Below, in pieces: positions 8,613 through 17,355 of a stretch of DNA of 37,915 nt; within the stretch, counting starts at the first letter, position 1; the number at the start of each line of letters is the position of its first letter. Source of the stretch: Eubacteriales bacterium (GTDB lineage Bacteria; Bacillota; Clostridia; Lachnospirales; Lachnospiraceae). The notes under the pieces are model-generated. The model saw only the letters and a program-made list of their open reading frames with translations, was not told where the DNA came from and ran no database searches. The position numbers were made by a program, and so were the translations under genes. The stretch covers positions 1 through 37,915 of the forward strand of contig JAUNGB010000012.1 of assembly GCA_030524715.1 (NCBI GenBank). Reading direction: 5' to 3'.

Positions 8613-10216
8613 AATTAAATAAACAGGGATTGGCTGACAAAGCAAAATGGGAAGCAGCCGGGTATGCCCTTCCTGCTTTTGACAGAGAAAAGGTAACGGC
8701 GGCAACCTATGAAAATCCATTCTGGATTCATTTCGGCGCAGGAAATATTTTCCGTGCGTTTCAGGCAAATGTAGTACAGAATCTTCTCAATGAAGGCGTA
8801 CTGGACAGAGGACTTGTGGTAGCGGAAGGCTTTGACTATGAAATTATTGAGAAAATGAACCGTCCCCATGACGACTACAGCATTCTTGTGACCTTAAAGG
8901 CAGACGGAAATGTAGAGAAAACAGTTGTGGGAAGCGTTGTGGAATCTCATACTCTGGATTCCGAAAACGACGGGGAATTCAGCCGTTTAAAAGAAATTTT
9001 TACAAAGGATTCCCTTCAGATGGCAAGCTTTACCATTACAGAAAAAGGCTACAGCCTTGTAACAGGTAAAGGAGATCTGATCCCGGATGTGGCGGCGGAT
9101 TTTGAAGCCGGCCCTGATAAGCCAAAGAGTTATATCGGCAAGGTTGCTTCCCTTCTGTACACACGTTTTAAGGCAGGAGAAAAGCCTATTGCTATGGTGA
9201 GCATGGATAACTGCTCCCACAATGGGGATAAGCTTTATGCGGCTATCAGCGCCTTTGCAGATAAATGGACGGAAAATAACCTGGCGGACGCCGGATTTAA
9301 GGCGTACGTAAATGATAAGAGCAAGGTTTCCTTCCCGTGGAGTATGATCGATAAGATCACCCCGCGTCCGGATGCTTCCGTAGAGGAAATTCTGAAGAAA
9401 GACGGCGTGGAAGAGCTTGAGCCGGTTATCACCTCCAAGCGTACCTATGTGGCTCCGTTTGTCAACGCGGAAGAGTGCGAATATCTGGTGATCGAGGATG
9501 CATTCCCCAACGGAAGACCGGAACTTGAAAAAGGCGGCCTGATGTTTACGGAACGTGAAACAGTAGATAAAGTGGAGAAGATGAAGGTCTGCACCTGCCT
9601 GAATCCTCTGCATACCTGTCTGGCAGTATTCGGATGTATTCTCGGATATGAAAAGATCTCTGAGGAAATGAAGGATCCGGAACTGAAGAAGCTGGTAGAG
9701 GTTGTTGGATATCAGGAAGGACTTCCGGTAGTTATCAATCCGGGAATCCTGGATCCGAAAGAATTTATCGATACTGTATTGAACGTACGTGTTCCTAATC
9801 CGTTTATGCCGGATACTCCCCAGCGTATTGCTACGGATACCTCACAGAAGCTTGCAATCCGTTTTGGCGAGACGATCAAGGCATATCAGGCTTCTCCGGA
9901 ACTGGATGTAAAGAGCCTGAAGCTCATTCCGCTTGTATTTGCCGGATGGCTGCGTTATCTTATGGGAATTAATGACGCAGGAGAGAAATTCGACCTGAGC
10001 CCGGATCCGCTGCTGGATACGGTATGCCCGTATGTTTCCGGCCTGAAGCTTGGAGGAACTGTGGACGCAGAAGCCTTGAAGCCTGTTCTGGAAAACGCGA
10101 AGATCTTCGGAGTAAACCTGTACGAGGTTGGAATGGCCGATACTGTAGTCGGTTATCTCAATGAGATGATCGCGGGAGTAGGAGCTGTCAGAGAAACTCT
10201 GAAAAAATACGTATAA
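8609..10216 (+). CDS. uxuB: Fructuronate reductase (mannitol dehydrogenase family)
   Basis: This 535-residue member of the polyol/mannitol dehydrogenase family would reduce D-fructuronate to D-mannonate with NADH. It overlaps uxuA by four bases and supplies its substrate, which is the main reason for the specific name. The N-terminal nucleotide-binding domain has IHFGAGNIFRAF near residue 42, and the catalytic region has SMDNCSHNGDKL near residue 200. The length fits the Firmicute-type UxuB, which is longer than mannitol dehydrogenase. No membrane segment is present. A mannitol or altronate (UxaB) role cannot be ruled out from motifs alone, but coupling to uxuA makes fructuronate by far the most likely substrate. 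Confidence 0.88.
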   Translation: MKLNKQGLADKAKWEAAGYALPAFDREKVTAATYENPFWIHFGAGNIFRAFQANVVQNLLNEGVLDRGLVVAEGFDYEIIEKMNRPHDDYSILVTLKADGNVEKTVVGSVVESHTLDSENDGEFSRLKEIFTKDSLQMASFTITEKGYSLVTGKGDLIPDVAADFEAGPDKPKSYIGKVASLLYTRFKAGEKPIAMVSMDNCSHNGDKLYAAISAFADKWTENNLADAGFKAYVNDKSKVSFPWSMIDKITPRPDASVEEILKKDGVEELEPVITSKRTYVAPFVNAEECEYLVIEDAFPNGRPELEKGGLMFTERETVDKVEKMKVCTCLNPLHTCLAVFGCILGYEKISEEMKDPELKKLVEVVGYQEGLPVVINPGILDPKEFIDTVLNVRVPNPFMPDTPQRIATDTSQKLAIRFGETIKAYQASPELDVKSLKLIPLVFAGWLRYLMGINDAGEKFDLSPDPLLDTVCPYVSGLKLGGTVDAEALKPVLENAKIFGVNLYEVGMADTVVGYLNEMIAGVGAVRETLKKYV

Positions 10217-10315
10217 AGCCTTTTAAAACATGTGTGAAAAACATCTTACGAAAAGCAATTTTTAGATACCCTCCAGCAACAGCATGATAAATCCATGAAG
10301 CAATAGAAAAAAGAT

Positions 10316-10362
10316 AAGCCCCGTATCCCTTATGTTAAAGATGAGGATACGGGGCTTGCTTT
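10316..10362. terminator. Bidirectional terminator between uxuB and the LacI gene
   Basis: A perfect 13-bp stem AAGCCCCGTATCC/GGATACGGGGCTT is followed on the + strand by GCTTTTT, with T-rich sequence on the minus-strand exit as well. It separates the convergent uxuB and LacI-regulator genes and probably serves both. Confidence 0.8.
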
Positions 10363-11391
10363 TTACAGAATGATCTCTCTGCTGATAATCTCAATGGGAA
10401 TTTCGTAATAGTAGCTTTTAGGGATCTGCATCTTGATGAGATAGTCAAAAAGCTGCCGTACGATCTGATAACCCTGCTGTTTGGCGTCCTGTGAAATGAC
10501 AAAATCCAGAACGCCCTCTTTCAAAAGAGCTTCTGTCTCCGGAACCAGATCATGGCTGATGATAGGGATATGTCTCTTTACATTGGCAACGGAGAGCGCG
10601 TTACGTACCCCGTCGCTGCCGCTTCCGGAAAGGTAGAAGCCGCTAAGGTCAGGATATTTATTCAGATATCCTAACGCAATGCGGAACGCTTCTTCTCTTT
10701 TATCCTGATTTTCCTTCACATCTATGATGACCAGTGAATTGTCCTTTTCCGCGAGCCGTGTCTGGAAGCCCCGGAGCCTGTCAGGATGGCAGGAAAGAGT
10801 CTTAGAGCTGATGATCACCCCGATCTTTCCGCCCTTTGGCAGAAGCTTCTCCATTAAGCCTGCTGCCACAGAGCCGGCTTTTACGTGATCCTGTCCTACA
10901 TAGCGGAAGCCGTGGATTTCCTCCAGGGGGGAATTAAAGGTCAGGATGCTGATCCCGTTTTCCTTCATCTGGTTGATCTTGCGGATGACTTCTTTACTGT
11001 CAATGGGAATCAGGGCAAGGCCGGAGATATTCATATTTTCAAGCTCTATAAGAATGCCGATCAGCTCTGCCGGTTCCAGGGTTGTGAGCATACGGACAAT
11101 AACCTCAAAACCAAAGGAGGCAAATTCATTCTGGGCTTTTTTGATACCGCTTAACAATACCTGAATAAAGGGGTTGTAATCAGGCGTCAGGATAATCCCG
11201 ACCTTTACAGGGTTCTTGCTCAGCACAAGCGCTTTGCCTACCAGGTTGGGGTGATAATCTACATTTTTCAGAATGTCCTGAACCCGTTCGCGGGTTTCTT
11301 TTTTTACGCCGGGGCGGTTGTGGATCACTTTGTCTACGGTGGCCCGGGATACATTGGCGAGTTTGGCGATTTCATTAATAGTAACAGACAT
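10363..11391 (-). CDS. LacI-family transcriptional regulator
   Basis: This 342-residue repressor has an N-terminal helix-turn-helix (VTINEIAKLANVSRATVDKV, residues 3-22), a hinge helix with NLVGKALVLSK near 53-63, and a periplasmic-binding-protein-like sensor domain to the end. It is transcribed away from the sugar operon that begins at 11755. The intergenic region holds a perfect 20-bp palindrome with a central CG and two related sites, the usual target type of this family. It very likely controls that operon and responds to the imported sugar or a derivative. The start is supported by AAGGAG just upstream on the minus strand. It need not regulate the uxuAB cluster behind it. Confidence 0.88.
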   Translation of the reverse strand: MSVTINEIAKLANVSRATVDKVIHNRPGVKKETRERVQDILKNVDYHPNLVGKALVLSKNPVKVGIILTPDYNPFIQVLLSGIKKAQNEFASFGFEVIVRMLTTLEPAELIGILIELENMNISGLALIPIDSKEVIRKINQMKENGISILTFNSPLEEIHGFRYVGQDHVKAGSVAAGLMEKLLPKGGKIGVIISSKTLSCHPDRLRGFQTRLAEKDNSLVIIDVKENQDKREEAFRIALGYLNKYPDLSGFYLSGSGSDGVRNALSVANVKRHIPIISHDLVPETEALLKEGVLDFVISQDAKQQGYQIVRQLFDYLIKMQIPKSYYYEIPIEIISREIIL

Positions 11392-11444
11392 ACGAGTACT
11401 CCTTCGGAATCATAAAGATATGTAACTTTCCTTGTCTGAATTTT

Positions 11445-11472
11445 ATCATAAAGAGGGAGTCAGGACAAGCAA
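11445..11472 (-). promoter_or_regulatory. Candidate promoter of the LacI gene
   Basis: On the minus strand TTGCTT (11472-11467) and TATGAT (11450-11445) are separated by 16 bp, about 55 bp before the start codon. The match is moderate. Confidence 0.35.
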
Positions 11473-11513
11473 ATTCAATGGCAAAATATAACAAAATTAC
11501 TTATCAATCCGCA

Positions 11514-11533
11514 AATTGTGCACGTGCACAATT
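11514..11533. promoter_or_regulatory. LacI-type operator O1 (perfect palindrome)
   Basis: AATTGTGCAC and its exact reverse complement form a 20-bp palindrome with a central CG step, the usual architecture of LacI/GalR operators. It lies between the divergent LacI gene and the epimerase gene, about 150 bp upstream of the operon's -35 box, so it may act in DNA looping or in autoregulation. Confidence 0.75.
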
Positions 11534-11584
11534 AAATTCGATAAAATTGCAAAAATTCACAAAAAATATACGATAAGCAATATA

Positions 11585-11600
11585 TTATACACGAGCACAA
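11585..11600. promoter_or_regulatory. LacI-type operator O2 (imperfect)
   Basis: TTATACAC-GAGCACAA is centred on CG like O1. Its right half GAGCACAA is identical to that of O3 and differs by one base from O1. Confidence 0.55.
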
Positions 11601-11681
11601 AAAATAAAACTAAAGAATACGGAAGTAAATAATGGTAAAAATACACAAAAATAAGACTAATTTAATGTTAAAACTGTATAA

Positions 11682-11710
11682 TTGACACAACCGCCGTTTA
11701 ATGCTATTAT
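11682..11710 (+). promoter_or_regulatory. Strong promoter of the ketose/polyol operon
   Basis: A consensus TTGACA at 11682-11687, a 17-bp spacer and TGC-TATTAT (-10 at 11705-11710, extended) make a strong sigma-A promoter. The expected start is near 11717, which is the first base of operator O3, so repressor bound there would block initiation directly. Confidence 0.8.
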
Positions 11711-11716
11711 CAAATA

Positions 11717-11732
11717 AAGAGCACGAGCACAA
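11717..11732. promoter_or_regulatory. LacI-type operator O3 at the transcription start
   Basis: AAGAGCAC-GAGCACAA is centred on CG and overlaps the predicted +1 position. It shares its right half with O2. The position is typical for steric repression. Confidence 0.6.
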
Positions 11733-11754
11733 TACAAAGAAAAGGAGAATCAAT

Positions 11755-12633
11755 ATGAAATTTGGAATGGGTTATGCTTTCTGGGGAAATACCTGGGACT
11801 GCGATGTAGAAAAATATAAGAAGGTAGCAAAGAAGCTTGCTGATTTTGGATTTGATATGTATGAGATCAGCGCTGACCATCTTTTCCATATGAGCGAGCA
11901 GGAGCTGGCGGAAATGGCCGCCATCGGAAAAGAGTACGGATTAACTTATTCCACTAACAGCGGTCCTGCAAAACAGTACGATCTGGCTTCGGCAGACGAG
12001 GCAGTGAGAAAAAACGGCCTGGATTATTTTAAGAGAATCTTGAGAAATATGGACGTGATAGGTTCCCCGGTGCTGGCAGGAGCGATTTATTCCTTCTGGC
12101 CATGTGACTTTCAGGTGGTTGATAAGCCGGCGGCATGGGACAGAAGCATTGCAATGTTAAAGGAGCTTGGCGCTGTGGCTGAGGGATATGGGATCGAATG
12201 TTCCCTGGAAGTCCTGAACAGAAATGAGACCTTTATCCTCACAGACTGCAGAGAAGCAAAAGAATACTGTGACCGCGTAGGAAGCAAAGCAGTCAATATC
12301 CTTCTGGATACCTACCACATGAACATTGAAGAGGATAATATGTGCGACGCCATCCGTCTGGCAGGCGATATGCTTGGACATTTCCATGTAGGAGAAGCAA
12401 ACAGAAAGCTTCCGGGAATGAACAACAGCATTGACTGGGACGGAGTGGGACAGGCGCTGAGGGATATCAATTACAATAAGGGCGTTGTTATGGAGCCGTT
12501 CCTTCTTTCCGGGGGAGCCGTAGGAAGAGATATCCGGGTATGGAGAGATTTAAGCAATGGCGCGGATGAAGCGCAGATGGATGAATACCTGAAGAATTCC
12601 CTGGTGTTCTTAAAGAGTAAATTTGAGGGTTGA
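11755..12633 (+). CDS. Sugar isomerase/epimerase, D-tagatose/D-psicose 3-epimerase-like
   Basis: This 292-residue xylose-isomerase-like TIM barrel resembles ketose 3-epimerases, which interconvert fructose/psicose or tagatose/sorbose using a divalent metal. The four metal ligands appear in order: Glu in CSLEVLNRNE near residue 148, Asp in LLDTYHMN near 182, His in GHFHVGEANR near 208 and Glu in VVMEPF near 245. Length and spacing fit the family. The start at 11755 was chosen because AAAAGGAG lies eight bases before it; an upstream in-frame ATG at 11701 falls inside the promoter. It is the first gene of the LacI-controlled operon. The exact ketose is not determined; an isomerase role on a related sugar is possible. 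Confidence 0.78.
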   Translation: MKFGMGYAFWGNTWDCDVEKYKKVAKKLADFGFDMYEISADHLFHMSEQELAEMAAIGKEYGLTYSTNSGPAKQYDLASADEAVRKNGLDYFKRILRNMDVIGSPVLAGAIYSFWPCDFQVVDKPAAWDRSIAMLKELGAVAEGYGIECSLEVLNRNETFILTDCREAKEYCDRVGSKAVNILLDTYHMNIEEDNMCDAIRLAGDMLGHFHVGEANRKLPGMNNSIDWDGVGQALRDINYNKGVVMEPFLLSGGAVGRDIRVWRDLSNGADEAQMDEYLKNSLVFLKSKFEG

Positions 12634-12651
12634 TCACAGGAGGTGGAAAGA

Positions 12652-13590
12652 ATGGCAGAAGTTTGGATCATGGGCGAAATGATCGTAGAAATCATGAGAG
12701 CGCAGGAGGATATGCCTCTGGACCGCCCCGGATTATTTAAAGGTCCTTATCCCAGCGGGGCGCCTGCAATTTTTATCGATACGGTTGCAAGGCTTGGGCA
12801 CAGCGCCGGAATACTTGGAGGCGTAGGAAAGGACGATTTCGGGAAATGCCTGCTGGAACGCCTGAAGGGCGACGGAGTAGACTGCAGCCAGGTAATTGAA
12901 AGCGAGACCTGCGCCACGGGAGCCGCGTTTGTTACCTATTTTTCTGACGGATCCAGAAAGTTTATTTTCCATATGGGAAACACACCGGCGGCAGAGCCAA
13001 AGATGCCGGAGGCGTCGGTCTTAGAAGGCGTGAAATATTTCCACATTATGGGATGCTCCTTATCCGCGAAACAGGAATTTGGAGAAGAAATTGTGAAAAC
13101 CATGAGACTTGCCAGAAGCATGGGAGCTAAGATCTCTTTTGATCCCAATATCCGTAAGGAGCTTTTGACAGGCGGTTCCTCTTTGGAGCTTGTAAAAGAG
13201 GTTGTAGAGAATACTTCAGTATTTCTTCCGGGTGTGGAAGAGCTTTTGATGATAACCGGCAAGGATACGGTGGAGGAAGCCGTAAAGGCAAGCTTTGAAA
13301 ATGAAGCGCTGGAAATCCTTGCACTTAAGAGAGGGTCTAAGGGTTGTACCGTATATACCAGAAATGAAGTGATCGAGATGGGAGTTTATCCTGTTGAGGC
13401 GGTGGACGCAACAGGAGCCGGAGACAGCTTTGACGGGGCATTTATCAGCGGGCTTCTGGAGGGAAAACCCATCAGGGAGATCCTGAAGATGGCTTCCGCA
13501 GCAGGAGCATTAAATACGGCAGCCTTTGGGCCTATGGAGGGGAAAATAAATCAGGATACTATAAAGTCCATGATAGATGCCAACGCTTAA
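12652..13590 (+). CDS. PfkB-family carbohydrate kinase
   Basis: This 312-residue ribokinase/PfkB-family enzyme transfers phosphate from ATP to a sugar or sugar phosphate. The N-terminal glycine-rich region contains GGVGKDDFG near residue 55. The C-terminal signature DATGAGDSFDGAF near residues 250-262 holds the catalytic Asp and anion hole. It lies 18 bp after the epimerase gene. In this operon it probably phosphorylates the ketose before the aldolase step; fructokinase, tagatose kinase and 2-keto-3-deoxygluconate kinase are all possible by family. The ATG at 12652 was preferred to the GTG at 12643 because GGAGGTG is correctly spaced for the former. Confidence 0.85.
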   Translation: MAEVWIMGEMIVEIMRAQEDMPLDRPGLFKGPYPSGAPAIFIDTVARLGHSAGILGGVGKDDFGKCLLERLKGDGVDCSQVIESETCATGAAFVTYFSDGSRKFIFHMGNTPAAEPKMPEASVLEGVKYFHIMGCSLSAKQEFGEEIVKTMRLARSMGAKISFDPNIRKELLTGGSSLELVKEVVENTSVFLPGVEELLMITGKDTVEEAVKASFENEALEILALKRGSKGCTVYTRNEVIEMGVYPVEAVDATGAGDSFDGAFISGLLEGKPIREILKMASAAGALNTAAFGPMEGKINQDTIKSMIDANA

Positions 13591-13612
13591 GCGCTGGCAG
13601 GATGGAGGGACT

Positions 13613-15103
13613 ATGAGCCAAGAGATCAAGTTAGAGTTAAAAAATATATCAAAAAGCTTTCCGGGAGTAAAGGCCCTTGACGGTGTAAACATTGTGCTGA
13701 GAAAAGGCACGGTCCACGCGGTCGTTGGGGAAAACGGAGCCGGAAAATCCACACTGATGAAGATCATCAACGGACTTTACCAGCGTGATGAGGGACAGGT
13801 TTTTCTTGACGGAAAAGAAGTAAGATTCTCCGGGCCGATGGAATCATCGGCTGCGGGAATCGCAATGATCTATCAGGAGCTGAACTTTTTCCCGGAGCTT
13901 TCTATAGCGGAAAATATTTATATGAAGCGCCAGCCCACACAGGGAGGACGTGTTGAATGGAAAAAGATGTACGATATGGCAAAGAAGATCCTGGACGAAA
14001 ATAATCTTCCCTATGATCCGAAAATGAAGATCAAGGAGCTTCCCATTGCCAGTATCCAGATGTTGGAGATCGTAAAGGCAGTCGCTTTTAACGCGCAGGT
14101 GATCATCATGGATGAGCCCACTTCCTCTATTTCCAATAAAGAGGTGACAATGCTTTTTGACAAGATCAACGAGCTGAGGGCAAAGGGAATCAGCTTCCTG
14201 TATATCAGCCATAAGATGGAAGAAATCTTTAAGATCGCAGACGACATTACCATTATCCGTGACGGAAAGAGTATCATCAGCGGCCCGGTCAATGATTTTA
14301 CGGAGGACACGATCATTACCCACATGGTAGGCCGTTCCATTGATAATGTTTATCCCAAGGAGACCGTTCCCATAGGCGAGGTGGCTTTTGAGGCGAAGAA
14401 TCTGTGCAGCGACGGAATGTTCAAGGACGTCTGTCTCAATGTACATAAAGGTGAGATCGTTGGGATGGCAGGTCTGATCGGAGCGGGAAGAAGCGAGGTC
14501 TGCCGGGCGATATTCGGCCTTGATCCTCTGGATTCAGGAGAAATTACTCTGTGCGGTAAGCCTTATGTTCCGAAGGATGTCACCCATGCGATCAAAAATA
14601 AAATACTGATGATCACAGAAGACCGAAAAAAAGAAGGGATTATCGGTGTGCGAAGCTGCAGGGAGAATATTACGATCACCAGCCATCATATCCGTAAGGG
14701 TGTGTTTATGAATCTGAAAAAAGAGGTTAAAGAAGCTACGGAAATGGCTGAAATGCTTAAGGTAAGGTTTGCGGGCATTGAAACTCCTATTGGCTCCTTA
14801 AGCGGCGGCAATCAGCAGAAGGTGCTTCTGGCGCGCTGGCTGATGCTGGACAGCGACCTCCTGATCCTGGATGAGCCTACCAGGGGTATCGACGTAGGCG
14901 CGAAGCTTGAAATTTATAATATCATGACAGATTTAGCAAAAAAAGGGTATGCGATTTTGATGATCTCATCTGAAATGCCGGAGCTTCTGGGAATGTGCGA
15001 CAGGATTTATGTAATGAGTCAGGGATATGTTACCGGCTGCCTGAATCGTGATGAATTTGACCAGGAAAGAGTCATGCAGTTAGCGACGGGACTTGTTAAA
15101 TAA
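13613..15103 (+). CDS. Sugar ABC transporter ATPase, RbsA/MglA type
   Basis: This 496-residue ATPase has two fused nucleotide-binding domains and powers import of a monosaccharide or polyol. Domain 1 has Walker A GENGAGKST near residue 39 and Walker B IIMDEPTSS. Domain 2 has the degenerate Walker A GLIGAGRSE typical of this subfamily, then LSGGNQQKV and LILDEPTRGID. It starts 22 bp after the kinase gene at an ATG preceded by GGAGGG; an earlier in-frame ATG at 13577 overlaps the kinase and lacks a site. The permease and binding protein follow directly, completing one importer. Confidence 0.93.
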   Translation: MSQEIKLELKNISKSFPGVKALDGVNIVLRKGTVHAVVGENGAGKSTLMKIINGLYQRDEGQVFLDGKEVRFSGPMESSAAGIAMIYQELNFFPELSIAENIYMKRQPTQGGRVEWKKMYDMAKKILDENNLPYDPKMKIKELPIASIQMLEIVKAVAFNAQVIIMDEPTSSISNKEVTMLFDKINELRAKGISFLYISHKMEEIFKIADDITIIRDGKSIISGPVNDFTEDTIITHMVGRSIDNVYPKETVPIGEVAFEAKNLCSDGMFKDVCLNVHKGEIVGMAGLIGAGRSEVCRAIFGLDPLDSGEITLCGKPYVPKDVTHAIKNKILMITEDRKKEGIIGVRSCRENITITSHHIRKGVFMNLKKEVKEATEMAEMLKVRFAGIETPIGSLSGGNQQKVLLARWLMLDSDLLILDEPTRGIDVGAKLEIYNIMTDLAKKGYAILMISSEMPELLGMCDRIYVMSQGYVTGCLNRDEFDQERVMQLATGLVK

Positions 15104-15196
15104 ACTGATATACTGCCTGACGGCGGTATCACCATAAATGAAAGTCGATTGCTACGCACTTTTATAGCAATAGATTCGGAAAGTGAGGAGAAAAAG

Positions 15197-16180
15197 ATGA
15201 AAACTAAGTCAAAACTTGATATCCGTAAATATTCGCTGATATTGATCCTTGTCTGTATGATAGTCGTATGTTCCTTCTTATCAAGCAGCTTCTTTACAGT
15301 AAAGAACTTTACGAATATCCTTAAGCAGGTTAGTATTGTTACTATTTGTTCCTTTGCGCAGGGCATGATCATTATTCTGGGAGATATCGACCTTTCTATC
15401 GGATATCTTGCAGGCATGGCGGGAACTTATGCATGTATTATGTATGTTTCCACAGGAAATCTGGTGCTCGCGTTCCTGTTCGGTATTTTCCTGGGAGCGC
15501 TGGTAGGCGCGATCAACGGTTTGTTTGTAGCACATTTCAAGCTTCCGGCATTTATCGTAACACTGGCTATGCAGACAGTATGTTTCGGAGCTATCTGCCT
15601 GTATACAGGCGGGCAGAATGTTTATAAGATCGGTGATTTTAAAGTGCTGGGCCAGGGAGAGGTTCTGGGATTTATACCGATTACCGTAGTGTTTATGCTT
15701 ATTATGCTGGTTATCACGCATATTCTTCTGAAATACACGAAATTCGGCCGTTATCTCTATGCGATCGGCGGTAATACTGAGGCGGCTAACGCGGCCGGTA
15801 TCCAGGTAGAAAAGGTTAAATGGGCTGCGTTTATTATTTCAGGCATTTTTGCAGCCGTTGCAGGTATGGTTATGATGGGACGTCTGAATGCGGGAATCCC
15901 AAGTGAAGGAGCCGGTTACGAAACAGACGCCATCACCGCGACAGTTATCGGAGGTACAAGCTTTTCAGGCGGAGCAGGTACTGCGTTCGGCACCTTCCTT
16001 GGTTCGCTGATCATCGGTATTCTGAATAATATTATGAACCTTATGGGAATCGATTCCTATATGCAGATGATAATCAAAGGGGCGATCATCATTCTGGCGG
16101 TACTGGCAGACGTACTTACAAAGACACAGAAGAGAACTGTAAAGATCATGGTATCAGCTTCTGACGCGAAACAGAAGTAA
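15197..16180 (+). CDS. Sugar ABC transporter permease, RbsC type
   Basis: This 327-residue integral membrane protein of the BPD_transp_2 (RbsC/XylH) family forms the channel of the importer with the preceding ATPase. It has about 8-10 hydrophobic segments. The family features GDIDLSIG near residue 65, GGNTEAANAAGI near 195 and GGTSFSGGAGT near 250 are present. The start at 15197 follows GAGGAGA; a longer frame from 15149 has no ribosome binding site. The 93-bp gap after the ATPase carries no clear terminator. Confidence 0.92.
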   Translation: MKTKSKLDIRKYSLILILVCMIVVCSFLSSSFFTVKNFTNILKQVSIVTICSFAQGMIIILGDIDLSIGYLAGMAGTYACIMYVSTGNLVLAFLFGIFLGALVGAINGLFVAHFKLPAFIVTLAMQTVCFGAICLYTGGQNVYKIGDFKVLGQGEVLGFIPITVVFMLIMLVITHILLKYTKFGRYLYAIGGNTEAANAAGIQVEKVKWAAFIISGIFAAVAGMVMMGRLNAGIPSEGAGYETDAITATVIGGTSFSGGAGTAFGTFLGSLIIGILNNIMNLMGIDSYMQMIIKGAIIILAVLADVLTKTQKRTVKIMVSASDAKQK

Positions 16181-16231
16181 AAATAAAAGCAAAAACAAAA
16201 TAATTTCAAAACAAAAAAGGAGGATTTTACA

Positions 16232-17212
16232 ATGAAATCAAAGAAAGTTTTAAGCGTACTTTTAGCAGCAGGTATGGTCGCAGGATTGATGACCGGAGCA
16301 GCAACCACGGTATCCGCAGCAGAGGAACCATATAAAGTAGCGTTCCTGCCCACAGATATGTCCGCAACCTTTGCTTCCTGGCTTGCGTCCGAACTTGAGA
16401 CTGCTTTTGAAGCCTATGACGATATGGAACTGACTATCATGGATTCCAAGAATGAACTGAATACCCAGATCAGCAACATGGAAACCTGTGTAGCTCAGGG
16501 ATATGACTATATTATCCTGCTTCCGCTTGAGCCGGCTGCAACAGACGATATGGTGGCAAGCTATATTGAAGATGGAACTCCGATGATGAACATTAATCTT
16601 GATGATCTTCAGGTTGAAAAGGCTTCCAGCGTTATCGCCAATCCATATGACCTTGGTACTGTCGTAGCGGAAAAAGCAAAGGAACTTACTCCGGAAGACG
16701 CCAACGTAGTAGTTCTCTTAGGGCCGTCCGGAAATACCGACTCTATCGAACGCCGCAGAGCATATGAGGACGTTCTTTTCTCCCAGAATGAAAACATTAC
16801 CATTCTTGACGAGCAGCTTGGAGACTGGGAAAAATCCAAAGGTATGGAATTAATGGAAAACTGGTTACAGGTACATGACAAAATCGACGCTGTTATTTCC
16901 ATGAACGACGCTATGGCTATCGGTGCTTATGAAGCAGCTAAAGACGCCGGCGTAGCAGATGAGATCATGTTCTTCGGCGTAGACGGGCTTGCAGATGCAG
17001 CAGTTGCCATCGAAGCAGAAGAAATGGATGCTACCGCCCTTCAGGATGCACAGGTTATGGCAGAGGAAGGCGCCCGTATCGTACATGAAGTACTGACCGG
17101 AGAAAACGAAGAAGGATATGAGAAGGTTCAGATTCCTGTAACTCTGATCACAAAAGACAATGTAGACGAATTTATCACAAGATATACAGAAAATGGTATG
17201 CTTAGCGAATAA
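16232..17212 (+). CDS. Sugar ABC transporter substrate-binding protein, RbsB type
   Basis: This 326-residue exported protein of the periplasmic-binding-protein type 1 family captures the sugar for the RbsAC-like importer. The signal peptide (residues 1-29) has a hydrophobic core LSVLLAAGMVAGLMTG and a likely signal peptidase I site after VSA. Clostridial sugar-binding proteins are usually lipoproteins, but no lipobox Cys is present here, so how it stays at the cell surface is unclear. The two-lobed fold follows, with IILLPLEPAATDD near residue 93 and the SMNDAMAIGAYEAAKDAG hinge region near 222. A strong AAAGGAGG site precedes it. A stable hairpin after the gene may raise its mRNA level over the downstream genes. 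Confidence 0.9.
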   Translation: MKSKKVLSVLLAAGMVAGLMTGAATTVSAAEEPYKVAFLPTDMSATFASWLASELETAFEAYDDMELTIMDSKNELNTQISNMETCVAQGYDYIILLPLEPAATDDMVASYIEDGTPMMNINLDDLQVEKASSVIANPYDLGTVVAEKAKELTPEDANVVVLLGPSGNTDSIERRRAYEDVLFSQNENITILDEQLGDWEKSKGMELMENWLQVHDKIDAVISMNDAMAIGAYEAAKDAGVADEIMFFGVDGLADAAVAIEAEEMDATALQDAQVMAEEGARIVHEVLTGENEEGYEKVQIPVTLITKDNVDEFITRYTENGMLSE

Positions 17213-17295
17213 TTGAACGCAGAGCAGATGAGTATTTTCCCCCTGCTTCAAGTGCGCAGAGGACTAAGCGGTGGAGATGAGGGGGGAGCTTATGT

Positions 17296-17320
17296 CAGTG
17301 GGAGTTTAAAACTCCCACTG
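17296..17320 (+). other. Intercistronic hairpin after the binding-protein gene
   Basis: CAGTGGGAGTTT and its exact complement form a 12-bp stem separated by one base. No T-run follows. Hairpins at this place in sugar operons often protect the binding-protein mRNA or cause partial termination. Confidence 0.6.
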
Positions 17321-17355
17321 GCAAGTTATAAAAAATAAATATGGAGGACATAAAA

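Noticed and set aside
11701-11754. Upstream start of the epimerase gene
   Set aside because: The first in-frame ATG lies inside the promoter and operator region; the later ATG has a proper AGGAG site.
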